Assembly (NCBI GenBank): GCA_963718995.1
Contig: CAVRAP010000018.1
Span: 5,173 to 69,172, forward strand
Source: UBA4744 sp963718995
GTDB taxonomy: Bacteria > Actinomycetota > Acidimicrobiia > Spongiisociales > UBA4744
Length of the DNA: 64,000 nt
Direction of reading: 5' to 3'
Numbering within the stretch: position 1 is the first letter of the stretch; the number at the start of each line of letters is the position of its first letter. The notes under the pieces are model-generated. The model did no database searches. It worked only from the letters and a program-made list of their open reading frames with translations, and had not been told where the DNA came from. Below, in pieces: positions 51,769 through 61,619 of this stretch. The position numbers and the translations under genes were made by a program.

Positions 51769-52596
51769 CTACCGATCCAGAAAGATGTCGAGCTGCAACT
51801 CCCCGGCCTCCCCGTAGCCGTACTGCTCAAAGTCCGAAACGCCTGCCTCGGCCAGCACCTCTTCGTCGATGTAGAAGTTGCCCGTGTTGGTCCTGGCGTC
51901 CTTGACGAAGATCTCGTAGGCGGCGTCGGCAACGATTTCCGGTCGGCGCGATTGGGCCATGGCCTGATCGCCGCCCAGCAGATTCTGGACCGCCGCGGTG
52001 GCGATGATGGTTTTTGGCCAGAGGCAATTGGCGGCCACCCCATCGTCCGCTAGCTCTTCGGATAGACCGAGTGTCACCATGCTCATGCCGTACTTGGCGA
52101 TGGTGTACGCCACGTGGTTCTTGAACCAATGGGGGGCGAGGTTCAGCGGAGGGCTCAGCGTGAGGATATGACCGTTCTCGCTCTCCTGCAGGTACGGGAT
52201 ACAGGTCTTGGAAACGACAAAGGTGCCACGGGTGTTGATGTTCTGCATGAGGTCGTAGCGTTTCATCGGCAGCGACTGCGTGTTGGCCAGGTTGATGGCG
52301 CTGGCGTTGTTGACGCAGAAATCGATCCCGCCGAACATCTCAACGGCGGCCTCGACGGCGGCGACGACCTGGTCATCGTTACGAATGTCCCCGACGATCG
52401 GCAAAGCCCGACCTCCGGCCTCCTCAATTTCGGCGGCGGCGGTGTAGACGGTTCCCGGTAGAGCCGGGTGCGGATCGGCCGTCTTGGCGATGAATGCAAC
52501 GTTGGCTCCGTCGCGGGCGACCCGTTTGGCGATGGCTAATCCAATGCCACGGCTGCCGCCTGAGATGAACATGGTTTTGCCTGTCAGTGACGGCAT
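51769..52596 (-). CDS. SDR oxidoreductase (HSDL2-like)
   Basis: This 275-residue short-chain dehydrogenase has the cofactor motif SGGSRGIGLAIA (residues 12-23), VNNASAINL, and the catalytic Tyr/Lys pair in VAYTIAKYGMSM. The usual YxxxK is YTIAK. The long loop DPHPALPGTVYTAAAEIEEAGGRALP and the C-terminal FEQYGYGEAGELQLDIFLD match HSDL2-type proteins linked to lipid metabolism. The substrate is unknown. Confidence 0.92.
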   Translation of the reverse strand: MPSLTGKTMFISGGSRGIGLAIAKRVARDGANVAFIAKTADPHPALPGTVYTAAAEIEEAGGRALPIVGDIRNDDQVVAAVEAAVEMFGGIDFCVNNASAINLANTQSLPMKRYDLMQNINTRGTFVVSKTCIPYLQESENGHILTLSPPLNLAPHWFKNHVAYTIAKYGMSMVTLGLSEELADDGVAANCLWPKTIIATAAVQNLLGGDQAMAQSRRPEIVADAAYEIFVKDARTNTGNFYIDEEVLAEAGVSDFEQYGYGEAGELQLDIFLDR

Positions 52597-52645
52597 GTGA
52601 ACTCCCCACCTCGTGATGACGTGAGCCTAACGGTGCGCCGGCCAC

Positions 52646-53473
52646 TCACCGCCGCGGCGGAACGAAGGCATCGCTGACGGCATCGAGCGCGCGATTGATG
52701 CCGCTCTTGAGTCGGCTCAATGCCATCCGAACGCCCAGGATGGTTGACGCGCTGAATACCGTCAACGTCGAGAGAGCGAGAGCGATGGTGGCGGGTTCGA
52801 GCGGGCCGCCGAAAGCGACCGACCCGATCCCGACGGCTCCAACGGTCGCTATGGCGCCGGTGGCCAGCAAGGTCTGACCGGTTCTGCGGAGGCCGGCTGT
52901 GCTGGCTTCGATCGATACCAGTTGCTCGCCTTCCTTGACCTCGCGGATCCGGTGGGTCACCCCGCGGGTATCCCGCAGAGCTCCCGTGCCCTGACCCAAC
53001 TTCAGTCCCATACGGATGGAAGTGATGGGATGGGAGTCCTTCTCCCAGAGGATGCCGTCTTCGTAGTGGCGGCGCGGGCGAAGTCCTTCATGGTTCTGGA
53101 ACCAGGTTTCGGCGGCGGCCTCTACCCTGCTGTTGGTTCCCCTGATGACTCGTGTGGCTATCACCTTGTCCGGGGCGAGCAGCTTCTGCCAGACGGTGTC
53201 CATGCGATCGTCGAGCGAAACGCCTGCGTGGTGTTCTGCCAGAGCTCGCAGCAAGAAATCGGGTTCCACGTTCAATTCGCCCGCCATGCGAATGAGCCGA
53301 TCTCGATTGATGGGTTCAACGCTGCTCGTCGATTCATGTGTTTGCAGCTCGATGGCGCGTCGCAAGATCTTGTCGGCCTGATCTGCCGGGACCGGTTCCT
53401 CTCCGGGCAGGCGATCGATGCCGCCGGACATGTGTTCAGGCCGCGGCCGGTGCGGTTCGAATCGTTGCGTCAT
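52646..53473 (-). CDS. Conserved hypothetical with two C-terminal membrane helices
   Basis: This 275-residue protein has an N-terminal region with a helical domain (DKILRRAIELQTHESTSSVEPINRDRLIRMAGELNVEPDFLLRALAEHH) and a beta-rich middle (WEKDSHPITSIRMGLKLGQG). Two hydrophobic helices (about 200-245) and an amphipathic tail complete it. The helical part resembles domains seen near serine/threonine kinases in Actinobacteria, but I cannot name the family. ATG 53473 is the sensible start; it lies 37 bases after the glycosylase gene on the same strand. Confidence 0.65.
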   Translation of the reverse strand: MTQRFEPHRPRPEHMSGGIDRLPGEEPVPADQADKILRRAIELQTHESTSSVEPINRDRLIRMAGELNVEPDFLLRALAEHHAGVSLDDRMDTVWQKLLAPDKVIATRVIRGTNSRVEAAAETWFQNHEGLRPRRHYEDGILWEKDSHPITSIRMGLKLGQGTGALRDTRGVTHRIREVKEGEQLVSIEASTAGLRRTGQTLLATGAIATVGAVGIGSVAFGGPLEPATIALALSTLTVFSASTILGVRMALSRLKSGINRALDAVSDAFVPPRR

Positions 53474-53510
53474 TGTTGTACCAGTATGGCGCGAGCGGGA
53501 GGTGGGCCGC

Positions 53511-54386
53511 TCAGATTTGCGAGATTGAACGCAGCGCCGTCTTCGGACCATATTTTGGAGCGTGAACTCCACCTGCTTTGAGAAGGCGGATGACCCGCCC
53601 GCGATGCCCGCGGTACGGTTCGAGAAGTTCGAGCATGCGCGGGTCGTCGGCGCGCGGCTCTCCTGCCAGGCCCCACGCCACCATGTTGGGGATGTGATAA
53701 TCGCCGACCGGTACGGCATCGGGGTCCCCCAAGGCCGAACCCATGACGAGCGCCGCCGTCCATGGGCCGATGCCCGGAAATGCAGTAAGCCGGGAGAAGG
53801 CTTCTTCCCTGGTCATGCCCGCTATCTCCTCGAGTCTTCTGGAACGTTTCGCGACGAACCGCAGCAGGTCGGCCCGCTTCCGCTCGATTCCCAATTCGTG
53901 CATCTGCCAGTAGGGGACCTCGGCCAAGACTTCTACGGCGACCGGCAGCATCAAGTCGAGGGGTCCAGGGGCCGGTTCGGAAAACGTCCGGGTCAAAGCC
54001 CGCTCGTTCCGATGTGCTTCTTTCGTCGCGATCTTCTGGCCGAGAATGGCGGGAACGATGGACTCGAAGACACGGTCCGATCGGCCGATCCGCAGGCCGC
54101 GCTTGCGCATGTTCAGATCTCGCAGCAACCGGTGCGCCGGAACGAAGCCCCCCGGGTTGTCGTCGAGGCCGAGCAGCCTGGGTGTTTGATCGAGAATCCA
54201 GTCGGCGCCATCGCCCCAGGCGGTTGCGTCGATCGTGAGCCCGTGCCGCTCGATGACGACGGTGGCCGGGCCATCCGGGGTCCGGGTTGCCCACCAGGCA
54301 CGCGAGGCACTGGGATCAGAGCTTCGGCTCCCGAGGGTCAGCCGGAGATCGAGATGCTCCGGTCCTTCGATACTTCGTTTCTTCAC
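53511..54386 (-). CDS. AlkA-type HhH-GPD DNA glycosylase
   Basis: This 291-residue base-excision glycosylase resembles 3-methyladenine glycosylase II. The helix-hairpin-helix FPGIGPWTAALVMG and the catalytic aspartate in VPVGDYHIPNMVAWGLAG are visible. FESIVPAILGQKIATKEAHRNERAL opens the HhH domain, and the N-terminal domain is AlkA_N-like. It removes alkylated purines from DNA. A second alkylation-repair enzyme, TagI, is encoded at 61616. Confidence 0.9.
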   Translation of the reverse strand: MKKRSIEGPEHLDLRLTLGSRSSDPSASRAWWATRTPDGPATVVIERHGLTIDATAWGDGADWILDQTPRLLGLDDNPGGFVPAHRLLRDLNMRKRGLRIGRSDRVFESIVPAILGQKIATKEAHRNERALTRTFSEPAPGPLDLMLPVAVEVLAEVPYWQMHELGIERKRADLLRFVAKRSRRLEEIAGMTREEAFSRLTAFPGIGPWTAALVMGSALGDPDAVPVGDYHIPNMVAWGLAGEPRADDPRMLELLEPYRGHRGRVIRLLKAGGVHAPKYGPKTALRSISQI

Positions 54387-54535
54387 GGTCGCGGCTTCGC
54401 TCCAACTGCTGTGCGGTTCGCCCGGAGCACCCGGATGCCGTCCTTGCGTCCGATCTCCGCTGTGGCGGTTGAAGGCTTGAGGGTACCGGTTCGTCGGTCG
54501 GACGGAGCTGTGACACGACTGAACTTTTGGTGAAA

Positions 54536-54561
54536 CGAACTACAGCGCTCGCTGTAGTTCG
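54536..54561 (-). terminator. Perfect hairpin containing a stop codon
   Basis: CGAACTACAGCG-CT-CGCTGTAGTTCG is a perfect 12-bp inverted repeat with a two-base centre. The TAG stop of the gene at 54540 and its last codons lie inside it. Confidence 0.6.
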
Positions 54562-55076
54562 TGGTCGGTGATGGCGCCCTCGTCAACCAACCGGCGTTCG
54601 GCACGCCCATAGAAATGCTGGCCGATCTCGAGCGCCCCGCTCGTGTAGATATCGGGCCGGTAGACGGACAGCACCGCGGCCAGCAACCGTATCTGAAAGC
54701 GCGTTTCCACACATGCATCGACGGTTCTGGTGGCGAGGACTGAGTCGATCATCTCGTCGAACAGGGACTCGAGGTTGTCGAGGTGGTTGACGCGATCCAA
54801 TAACTCGTCGCGTTTTGCCAGAAGTTCATCCTCGACATGGTGGGAATCCTGCCGGGTCATCCGGAGAAGCATGCGAAGTTCGCGTCCAAACACCTCGTGG
54901 CGGGGATCGTCGTCGTCCAGAGGCGGCGGTGGGGTCCGGCGGGCGTCGCGAACAGCAGCCAGCATGGTGTGCGTCCGATCAAGCGTGATCGTGACATCGC
55001 CTCGATCATCAATCGAGACATCCAACTGGCTTTCCCTTACGCGCGAGTCCTCCCGACCGCCCTGAGCTGCGCTCAT
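54540..55076 (-). CDS. Hypothetical helical protein
   Basis: This 178-residue soluble protein of unknown family has an N-terminal 45 residues that are beta-like (LDVSIDDRGDVTITLDRTHTMLAAVRDARR). A proline/aspartate linker (TPPPPLDDDD) follows. The remainder is helical and highly charged, with a probable coiled coil around DSHHVEDELLAKRDELLDRVNHLDNLESLFDEMIDS. The stop codon is embedded in a hairpin. No context clue points to a function. Confidence 0.6.
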   Translation of the reverse strand: MSAAQGGREDSRVRESQLDVSIDDRGDVTITLDRTHTMLAAVRDARRTPPPPLDDDDPRHEVFGRELRMLLRMTRQDSHHVEDELLAKRDELLDRVNHLDNLESLFDEMIDSVLATRTVDACVETRFQIRLLAAVLSVYRPDIYTSGALEIGQHFYGRAERRLVDEGAITDHELQRAL

Positions 55077-55139
55077 GGAGTCATCGTATCGTGTTCAAGC
55101 CTTGATCGGGAAGAACTGCCGGGGCCATTCTTCACAATG

Positions 55140-55436
55140 TCAATCGAGCCAGCCCACCCGGCACCAGGATCGACGTTCGCAGGAAGGGCAACTCATCCAT
55201 CGGTTGTACTTGATCAGAGGCACCCACAGGGTCAGTCGGAGTATCCGGGCTACCGCTTCACCCGCCTGGATTCGTTTGTGCTCACCGCACGATGAGCATT
55301 CGACGACCACCGTTCCGGGAAGCGGTGTGGCCGTCGAGAAGAGAGCCTGACGACCCGGCGGGGCGGCCTTGTGGCTGGTTGGGGCAGGGGCGCTGTCGAA
55401 CAAAGCGCGCTTGCCTTGCGGGTCGCTGCTATTCAC
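55140..55436 (-). CDS. Zinc-ribbon-like conserved protein downstream of ParA
   Basis: This 98-residue protein has a Cys4 pattern, CSSCGEHKRI and MSCPSCERRSWCRVGWLD, around a hydrophobic segment ARILRLTLWVPLIKYNRW. That is typical of a small zinc-ribbon protein conserved in Actinobacteria. It overlaps the parA-like gene by 4 bases, so the two are translationally coupled. The role is unknown. Confidence 0.78.
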   Translation of the reverse strand: MNSSDPQGKRALFDSAPAPTSHKAAPPGRQALFSTATPLPGTVVVECSSCGEHKRIQAGEAVARILRLTLWVPLIKYNRWMSCPSCERRSWCRVGWLD

Positions 55437-56185
55437 GTGTTCTCCAGGGTCTGGGCCAGGGCCCGGTAGGCCTCGGCCGCCGTGGAACGCCGGGCGTGCT
55501 GCAGCACGGACATCCCCCGGGCCGGAGCCTCGGCGACGCGGACCGTCTTGGGGATTGGTGGTTCGAGGACCGTGATGCCGTACCGTTTGGGGAGGTCTTC
55601 CATCACCTCGTGGGCGAGGCGGGTGCGCGAGTCGAACATGGTGGCGACGGCGCCGAGCACCTTGATCTTGCTGTTCGTAAAGGTGCGTACATCGTCGATG
55701 GTCTCCAACAATTGGCCGACCCCCCGGTAACTGAGCGTCTCCGGTTGCAGGGGGATCAGCACCTCCCGAACTGCAGTGAGACCATTAATAGTGAGGATCC
55801 CGAGCGAGGGTGGGCAGTCGATCATGACGACGTCATAGGTGCTGATGACCGGCTGGAGCGCTTTGGCGAGAACGTACTCGCGACCGGTCTTGGTCAAAAG
55901 GTGGAGTTCAGCGCCGGCGAGGTCAATGGTGGAGGGCAGGAGGGAAAGGTCGCCTGCGACAACGATGGCCTTGGCAGCGGTGGTCCGGCCGAGCATGACA
56001 TCGTGGATCGAGATCTCTAGACCCTCGGATTCGATCCCCATCGAGTAGGTGAGGCATGCTTGTGGATCGAGATCGACGAGCAGGACGTTGCGACCCAACT
56101 CCGCGAAAGCCGACCCCAACGACTGGACCGTGGTGGTCTTGGCCACTCCGCCTTTCTGGTTGGCTACGGCGATAACCCGGGTCAT
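55433..56185 (-). CDS. ParA/Soj-family ATPase
   Basis: This 250-residue deviant Walker ATPase has the motif KGGVAKTT (residues 11-18), Walker A' LLVDLDPQACLT and Walker B VVMIDCPPSLGILT. It is the chromosomal ParA-like group found away from parB in Actinobacteria and is coupled to a zinc-ribbon protein. Possible roles are positioning of a cellular cargo; a replication-segregation role is unlikely without parB or parS nearby. ATG 56185 begins MTRVIAVANQKGG. Confidence 0.9.
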   Translation of the reverse strand: MTRVIAVANQKGGVAKTTTVQSLGSAFAELGRNVLLVDLDPQACLTYSMGIESEGLEISIHDVMLGRTTAAKAIVVAGDLSLLPSTIDLAGAELHLLTKTGREYVLAKALQPVISTYDVVMIDCPPSLGILTINGLTAVREVLIPLQPETLSYRGVGQLLETIDDVRTFTNSKIKVLGAVATMFDSRTRLAHEVMEDLPKRYGITVLEPPIPKTVRVAEAPARGMSVLQHARRSTAAEAYRALAQTLENT

Positions 56186-56234
56186 GACCGCGATTGTAGG
56201 GCGAGGAGTTGTGCGCCGATCGTTGTTCGGAGGA

Positions 56235-56648
56235 TCAGTCGGCAGGATCCAGATCGAGCGCTGCGGAATTGATGCAGTAGCGCAGGCCAGACGGTTGGGG
56301 GCCATCATCGAAAACATGTCCGAGGTGGGAGTCGCATCGGGCGCAGCGAACCTCGGTCCTGGTCATGCCGTGGCTGGTGTCAACCACCGTCGTGACCCGG
56401 TCGTCGGCCGTTGGCTCCCAGAAGCTCGGCCAGCCGGACCTCGAGTCGTACTTCGTGTCCGAGGAGAAGAGTTCGGCGCCGCACGCCACGCAGCGGAAGG
56501 TTCCGTCGTCCTTGGTGTGGACGTAGGTGCCCGAGAATGGTGGCTCGGTTGCACCCTGCCGGGTGACGGCGAATTGCTGGGGCGTCAAACGCTGGCGCCA
56601 TCCCTCATCTGTGGTGGGAAGTTGGTCGTCGGGGATCTCATTGGTCAT
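56235..56648 (-). CDS. msrB: Peptide methionine (R)-S-oxide reductase MsrB
   Basis: This 137-residue enzyme reduces methionine-R-sulfoxide in proteins. Zinc cysteines are at C53/C56 and C102/C105, the catalytic cysteine is C125 in RYCINSA, and GWPSFWEP and SHLGHVFDDGP are typical. It is cytoplasmic as judged by the absence of a signal peptide. Confidence 0.95.
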   Translation of the reverse strand: MTNEIPDDQLPTTDEGWRQRLTPQQFAVTRQGATEPPFSGTYVHTKDDGTFRCVACGAELFSSDTKYDSRSGWPSFWEPTADDRVTTVVDTSHGMTRTEVRCARCDSHLGHVFDDGPQPSGLRYCINSAALDLDPAD

Positions 56649-56657
56649 GGTCGCTCC

Positions 56658-57167
56658 TCACGGTCTTGAAGCTTCAACACCCGCGTAGCCGTTCTCGTTC
56701 CATTCTCTGCCCATGGCTATCAAGAAGCCGGTAGCTCGTTCTGCTCGTGGGTACCGATCAACCAAGGCTTGGAAGGCATCTCCATGGCCCGGCTCGCGAA
56801 GGTGTGCGAGCTCGTGGACTATGAGGTAGTCCAATACCCAGTCCGGGAAACCCGCCACACGGCTGGAGATGCGGATCGTCCGGTTCTCCGGGGTGCACGA
56901 CCCCCATCGGCTTGTTTGGTTCTCAACCCACCGGATCGAATCCGGTAACGGGAGGTCATAGAGGCGCGACAGCCGCCTGGCCCGCTTGGTCAGCTCGATC
57001 GGCTCGGCGGCGGCCCGCAGCTCGAACTTCGACTTCATCAAACCCACCCAATGACGCTCCTCCGAGCGGCTCATGGTTGCGGGAATGGCAACCCGGAGGA
57101 CATCGCCGACAAGGCGAGCTTGCACCGTTTTCTTACGGCGGTCACTGCGAATCACTTCGATGTTCAC
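56658..57167 (-). CDS. YgjP/SprT-like zinc metallopeptidase
   Basis: This 169-residue protein of the YgjP (DUF45) family has the zinc motif HELAH at 118-122 with a third ligand H128 (EPGHGDAFQ), and the conserved SRWGSCTPENRTIRISSRVAGFPDWVLDYLIVHELAHL. The family members are minigluzincins of poorly known substrate. It follows MsrB by a short gap on the same strand. Confidence 0.9.
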   Translation of the reverse strand: MNIEVIRSDRRKKTVQARLVGDVLRVAIPATMSRSEERHWVGLMKSKFELRAAAEPIELTKRARRLSRLYDLPLPDSIRWVENQTSRWGSCTPENRTIRISSRVAGFPDWVLDYLIVHELAHLREPGHGDAFQALVDRYPRAERATGFLIAMGREWNENGYAGVEASRP

Positions 57168-57282
57168 GATCGGCGATGCTACCGGTCACGGGTGACAAGC
57201 GGTGGGCGAGCGTTCCGGCCACGGTCTTCACGCGCAAACCAAGATTTGCAGTATGCTAACAATTGCAAGCACAGGAGCTGCG

Positions 57283-57904
57283 ATGCAATCCACCGATCTC
57301 CCCCAACTGACTCCGGTTGAACTGACTCTGCCGAACGGCACGGTCGTTTCTCTGCGTCCGCTCGGCCCGGATGATCGGGAGACGGCTCGCCGTCGGCTTC
57401 GAACGGCTCTCGGCGGAGAGCCGCTACCGGCGTTTCATGACACCGACCCCCCGTCTCTCCGCCGGCGAGCTGAACTACTTCAGCAAGATCGATTATCGGA
57501 ACCACTTCGCCTGGGGCGTACAGGTGGTGAAGCCGGACGGGCTGGATGGTGCGGGGGTCGCTCGATTCGTTCGCCTGGCCGGACAAGAAGATGCGGCCGA
57601 TACCGCATACACGGTGCTCGATGAGTACCAGGGAATCGGGATCGGACAGGTGCTCTTCCGGGCACTGGCGATTGCCGGTCACGTGAATGATGTTCGGCAA
57701 TTCCACTTTGACGTTCTGTCCGACAACCGGCCGATGCTCGGGGTTCTCAAGAAGTTCGGGGTCCCGGTGGATTCGGTGTCGGCCGGTATCGTCCACGCCG
57801 TTCTCGATGTGGACTCGTTTGTGGCGGGGTTGGGTTCGTGGCCACCCGCCAAGGCGCTTTCCGAACTAGCCAGAGCGGTTCGAACCCTGCCAAATTCCTC
57901 ATAA
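57283..57904 (+). CDS. GNAT N-acetyltransferase, one frameshift
   Basis: This acetyltransferase of the GNAT fold is about 206 residues after correction. Visible segments are VELTLPNGTVVSLRPLGPDD, FERLSAESRYRRFMTPTPRLSAGELNYFSKIDYRNHFAW, and the acetyl-CoA loop with YTVLDEYQGIGIGQVLFRALA. It resembles the protein-lysine acetyltransferases with an N-terminal SRYxRF block. A one-base insertion near 57380-57390 separates the first 34 residues. AGGAG sits 5 bases before ATG 57283. Confidence 0.82.
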
Positions 57905-58067
57905 CGGACGCCCTACCTACCCGGCCCGTTAACATCGTGACGCACAGCGGCTCATGGCGGACTTCCGAGTGCGCCGGACGGCTGTGGCAGCGGACCGCGC
58001 CGGTCAGTTTGGTGTTACCTCGCCTGTGCGGTTTCACGATGCATGTTCACGAAGAGAGGTTTTGACA

Positions 58068-60768
58068 ATGGTTGACGAGCGCAAATGGGTATACGGTTTT
58101 GACGAGGTCGAGGCCGCCGAGTCTTACATGGGAGGCTCCTGGGACGGCGTCCGTGGATTGATGGGGGGCAAGGGCGCCAACCTCGCCGAGATGACCAGGG
58201 TCGGGGTGCCGGTTCCGCCCGGTTTCACCGTCACTACCGAGGCCTGCAACGCCTACCTCGAAGCCGGGGCGCAGTTCCCGGGAGCGATGTGGGATCAGGC
58301 CCTCAGTGCTCTGAAGCACGTTGAGGAACAGACCGGGAAGACCTTCGGCGATGCGTCGAACCCTCTGCTCGTGTCGTGCCGTTCCGGTGCCAAGTTCTCC
58401 ATGCCCGGGATGATGGACACGGTGCTGAATATCGGCCTCAATGATGAGGTCGCGGTTGGAATGGTGAAACTGATCGGCGACGAACGGTTTGTGTACGACT
58501 CGTACCGCCGTCTCGTCCAGATGTTCGGAACCGTGGTGCTCGGTCTCGAAACCGAGCCATTCGAAGAGGTTCTCGCCGAATATCGAAAGCAGCACGGCGT
58601 GGACAACGATGCGGCACTTCCGCCTGAGGCTTTGAAAGAAGTCGTCGAACGTTTCAAGGTCCTGGCCCCGGCCTTTCCGCAGGATCCGATCGATCAACTC
58701 CGATTGGCCACAGAGGCGGTTTTCAAGTCGTGGAATGGCAAGCGGGCCTTCGACTATCGGAATGCCGCCAAGATCGCTCACGACCTCGGGACGGCCGTGA
58801 ACATCCAGACGATGGTGTTCGGCAACATGGGTATGGACTCGGCGACCGGCGTCGCGATGACCCGGGATGCAACGACGGGGGTCGATCACATCGAAGGCGA
58901 CTTCCTGGTCAACGCCCAGGGTGAGGACGTGGTGGCGGGAACGCCGCCCGACCAAGGCGATGGATGACATGGCCGTCGAAATGCCCGAGCTGTACGAAGA
59001 GTTCCGGGCGATCGCCAAAAACCTCGAGCATCACTATCGCGAAATGCAGGACATGGAGTTCACCGTCGAGCGCGGGAAACTGTGGATTCTGCAGACTCGC
59101 GACGGGAAACGGACCGCACAAGCGGCGGTCCGGATCGCCGTCGATCTAGCCGAGGAAGGCCTGATCACCAAAGAGAAAGCGGTGATGAAGGTCACTCCCG
59201 ACCAGGTCGACTTCTTCCTGCATCCCCAGTTCTCCGTGGAAGCCAAGACGGCGGCGGTTGAGGCCGGGTCGCAGATCGCCACCGGGCTCAACGTTTCGCC
59301 GGGAGCCGCGGTCGGCGTGATCGCTTTCGATGCTGATCTCGCTGAGAAGTGGGCGAAAGAGGAAGGCAAGAAAGTCATCATGGTGCGGCCGGAGACGAAA
59401 CCGGACGACGTGCACGGAATGCTGGCCGCCGAGGGGATTCTCACCAAACTGGGTGGTCGGACGAGTCACGCAGCGTTGGTCGCCCGCCAGTTCGGGAAGC
59501 CGGCGGTGGTCGGCGTTGCCGCCCTGGACATCGACATGGCCAACCGGCAGATGACCGTGGACGGCAAAGTCGTCAAAGAAGGAGATTGGATCTCGATAGA
59601 CGGGACCATCGGTGAAGTCTTCCTCGGAGCTCTCGATACCGTGATCCCCGACCTGTCAGATCCGTGGCTGAGCAAACTCCTCGGTTGGGCAGACGAGTTC
59701 CGGACTCTGGGAGTTTGGGCCAACGCCGACTATCCACTCGACGCCCAGCGCGCCCGCCAGAACGGCGCGGAAGGTATCGGTCTGTGCCGGACCGAGCATA
59801 TGTTCTTCGAGCCCGAGCGCATACCGGTCGTGCAGAAGATGATCACGACAGAATCGGACGAGGAACGGCGCGAGGCGCTCGATACGCTGCTCCCTCTGCA
59901 GCGTGAGGACTTCGCAGGCCTGTTTCGGGCTATGGACGGGTACCCGGTGATCATTCGGTTGATCGACCCGCCGCTGCATGAGTTCCTACCCGCGTTTGAG
60001 GATCTGACCGCAGAACTGGCCGATCTCCGGATCAAAGCTGCGGCCGGCGACGATGTCGCCGCAGAGATAGCCGAGACCAAGGTCATGCTGGGGCGGGTTG
60101 AAGCTCTTCGTGAAGCCAATCCGATGTTGGGCACCCGCGGCGTGCGCCTCGGGATCATGATGCCGGACCTGACCAAGATGCAGGTCCGGGCCATCATCGA
60201 GGCCGCCTGTATCGTCACCAAGGAGGGTGTCGATGTACACCCCGAGGTGATGATCCCGCTCACCAGCCATGTCAACGAGCTCAAGCGGCAGCAGACGGTG
60301 CTCGAGGCGGAAGCCAAGGTGGTGATGCAGGAGCAGGGGACCGAAGTCGACTACAAGTTCGGCACCATGATCGAGATCCCCCGGGCGGCCCTGACGGCCG
60401 GGGAGATCGCCGAATACGCCCAGTTCTTCTCGTTCGGGACCAACGACCTGACCCAGACCACGTTCGGTATCAGCCGCGACGATGCGGAATCTGGGTTCCT
60501 CATCGACTATCTCAGCGAGGGGATCCTGGCCGAGAATCCGTTTGCTTCGATCGACGAGCCGGGTGTCGGAAGACTCATGCAGATGGCTGTGGAAGAGGGT
60601 CGGGCCGCCCGCCCGGGCCTCGAGGTTGGCATCTGCGGTGAGCACGGAGGGGATCCGAAGTCGATCGACCTCTGTCATCGGCTGGGACTCAACTACGTGA
60701 GCTGCTCACCCTTCCGGGTGCCGATCGCCAGATTGGCCGCAGCCCAGTCGGCCATCAACCACAAGTAA
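58068..60768 (+). CDS. ppdK: Pyruvate, phosphate dikinase, one frameshift
   Basis: PPDK interconverts pyruvate, ATP and phosphate with PEP, AMP and pyrophosphate. The corrected product is 899 residues. N-terminal ATP-grasp motifs are GGKGANLAEMTRVGVPVPPGFTV and GAKFSMPGMMDTVLNIGLND. The phospho-histidine domain has LGGRTSHAALVARQFGKPAVVG. The C-terminal PEP-binding barrel has GIGLCRTEHMFFE, NPMLGTRGVRLG and the catalytic cysteine in GICGEHGGDP. An extra C at 58944 shifts the frame; removal gives VAGTRPTKAMDDMAVEMPEL. AGAGAGG precedes ATG 58068. The gene is probably intact in the organism. Confidence 0.94.
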
Positions 60769-60775
60769 TACCGTT

Positions 60776-60818
60776 CTTGCGTGAGTTTCCTGCCCTATGC
60801 GCAGGTTTCTCACGCAAG
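60776..60818. terminator. Bidirectional hairpin after ppdK
   Basis: CTTGCGTGAG (60776-60785) pairs with CTCACGCAAG (60809-60818), with an inner CCTGC/GCAGG stem separated by matching TTT bulges. It lies 8 bases after the ppdK stop, between convergent genes. Confidence 0.7.
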
Positions 60819-60827
60819 TTCAGGGAT

Positions 60828-61619
60828 TTACCAACCGGTCGACACGCCGATCGCCGTGAGGGCTACCACCATCAACCCGAAGACCATTTGGGTCCAGCCG
60901 ACCGTCTTGGCCGGGACCGGTGGTCTGGCCAGGCCGTAGAAGGCACCCAGAGCGAGTATCAAGATGGCCAGGGCTGAAAGCAACGGAACGATGGCCAGGG
61001 CGGCCGCCAGACTGACGATGAGCACCGCTGCCACCTGAGCGGCGTAGACGCCCGACCGATCGTGCGGCTGCTGCTTGGCTCTCCGCACCTGGGCGTGGGC
61101 GAAGATGATCGCGGCAAACGAGCGAGCGGCCAGCACCAGCCAGAGGCCAAAGGCTGCAGCCCAGTCCCAATCTGCCGCCATGGCGATCGCGGCGGCGGCC
61201 GAACCCATGGCGATGCCTCCGGTCAGCTCGGGTAGCAGTGCGCGGTTGCGGCTCTGGGCGTCGGCTCGCAGGGAGATGGTCGCCAACGGCACGGCGGCCG
61301 CGAGCGGCCACCAGAACGGCCCGTCCGCCGTCGCCAAAGCCAGGACGAGCCCCGCCAGTGCCAGACCGCCGTATCCCAGCGCGAACCAGAGCGCCACGCG
61401 AGTGCGGGGCACTCGTCGCTTGCGAACCAGATCGGTCGTGACGAGCTTGACCGGACGCCGGGCCAGGAATGCGGAGGCGGTGGCCAGCGCCAGTCCGAAT
61501 CCCGCGCGCGTTGGAGCAACCAGGAGTCCCAACAAGATGGGTTCCAGCGTGAATCCCCAACCTCCATGCTCGGTTGGGAGCGCAATCGATCGCAGCCGCA
61601 CCGGGGTCGGCGTCGTCAT
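60828..61619 (-). CDS. YwiC-like membrane protein
   Basis: This 263-residue protein of the YwiC family (Bacillus YwiC) has about eight hydrophobic helices and the conserved opening RSIALPTEHGGWGFTLEPILLGLL with the HGGW motif, and HAQVRRAKQQPHDRSGVYAAQ in a loop. Its function is unknown. ATG 61619 overlaps the end of the TagI gene by 4 bases, so it is co-translated. Confidence 0.85.
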   Translation of the reverse strand: MTTPTPVRLRSIALPTEHGGWGFTLEPILLGLLVAPTRAGFGLALATASAFLARRPVKLVTTDLVRKRRVPRTRVALWFALGYGGLALAGLVLALATADGPFWWPLAAAVPLATISLRADAQSRNRALLPELTGGIAMGSAAAAIAMAADWDWAAAFGLWLVLAARSFAAIIFAHAQVRRAKQQPHDRSGVYAAQVAAVLIVSLAAALAIVPLLSALAILILALGAFYGLARPPVPAKTVGWTQMVFGLMVVALTAIGVSTGW

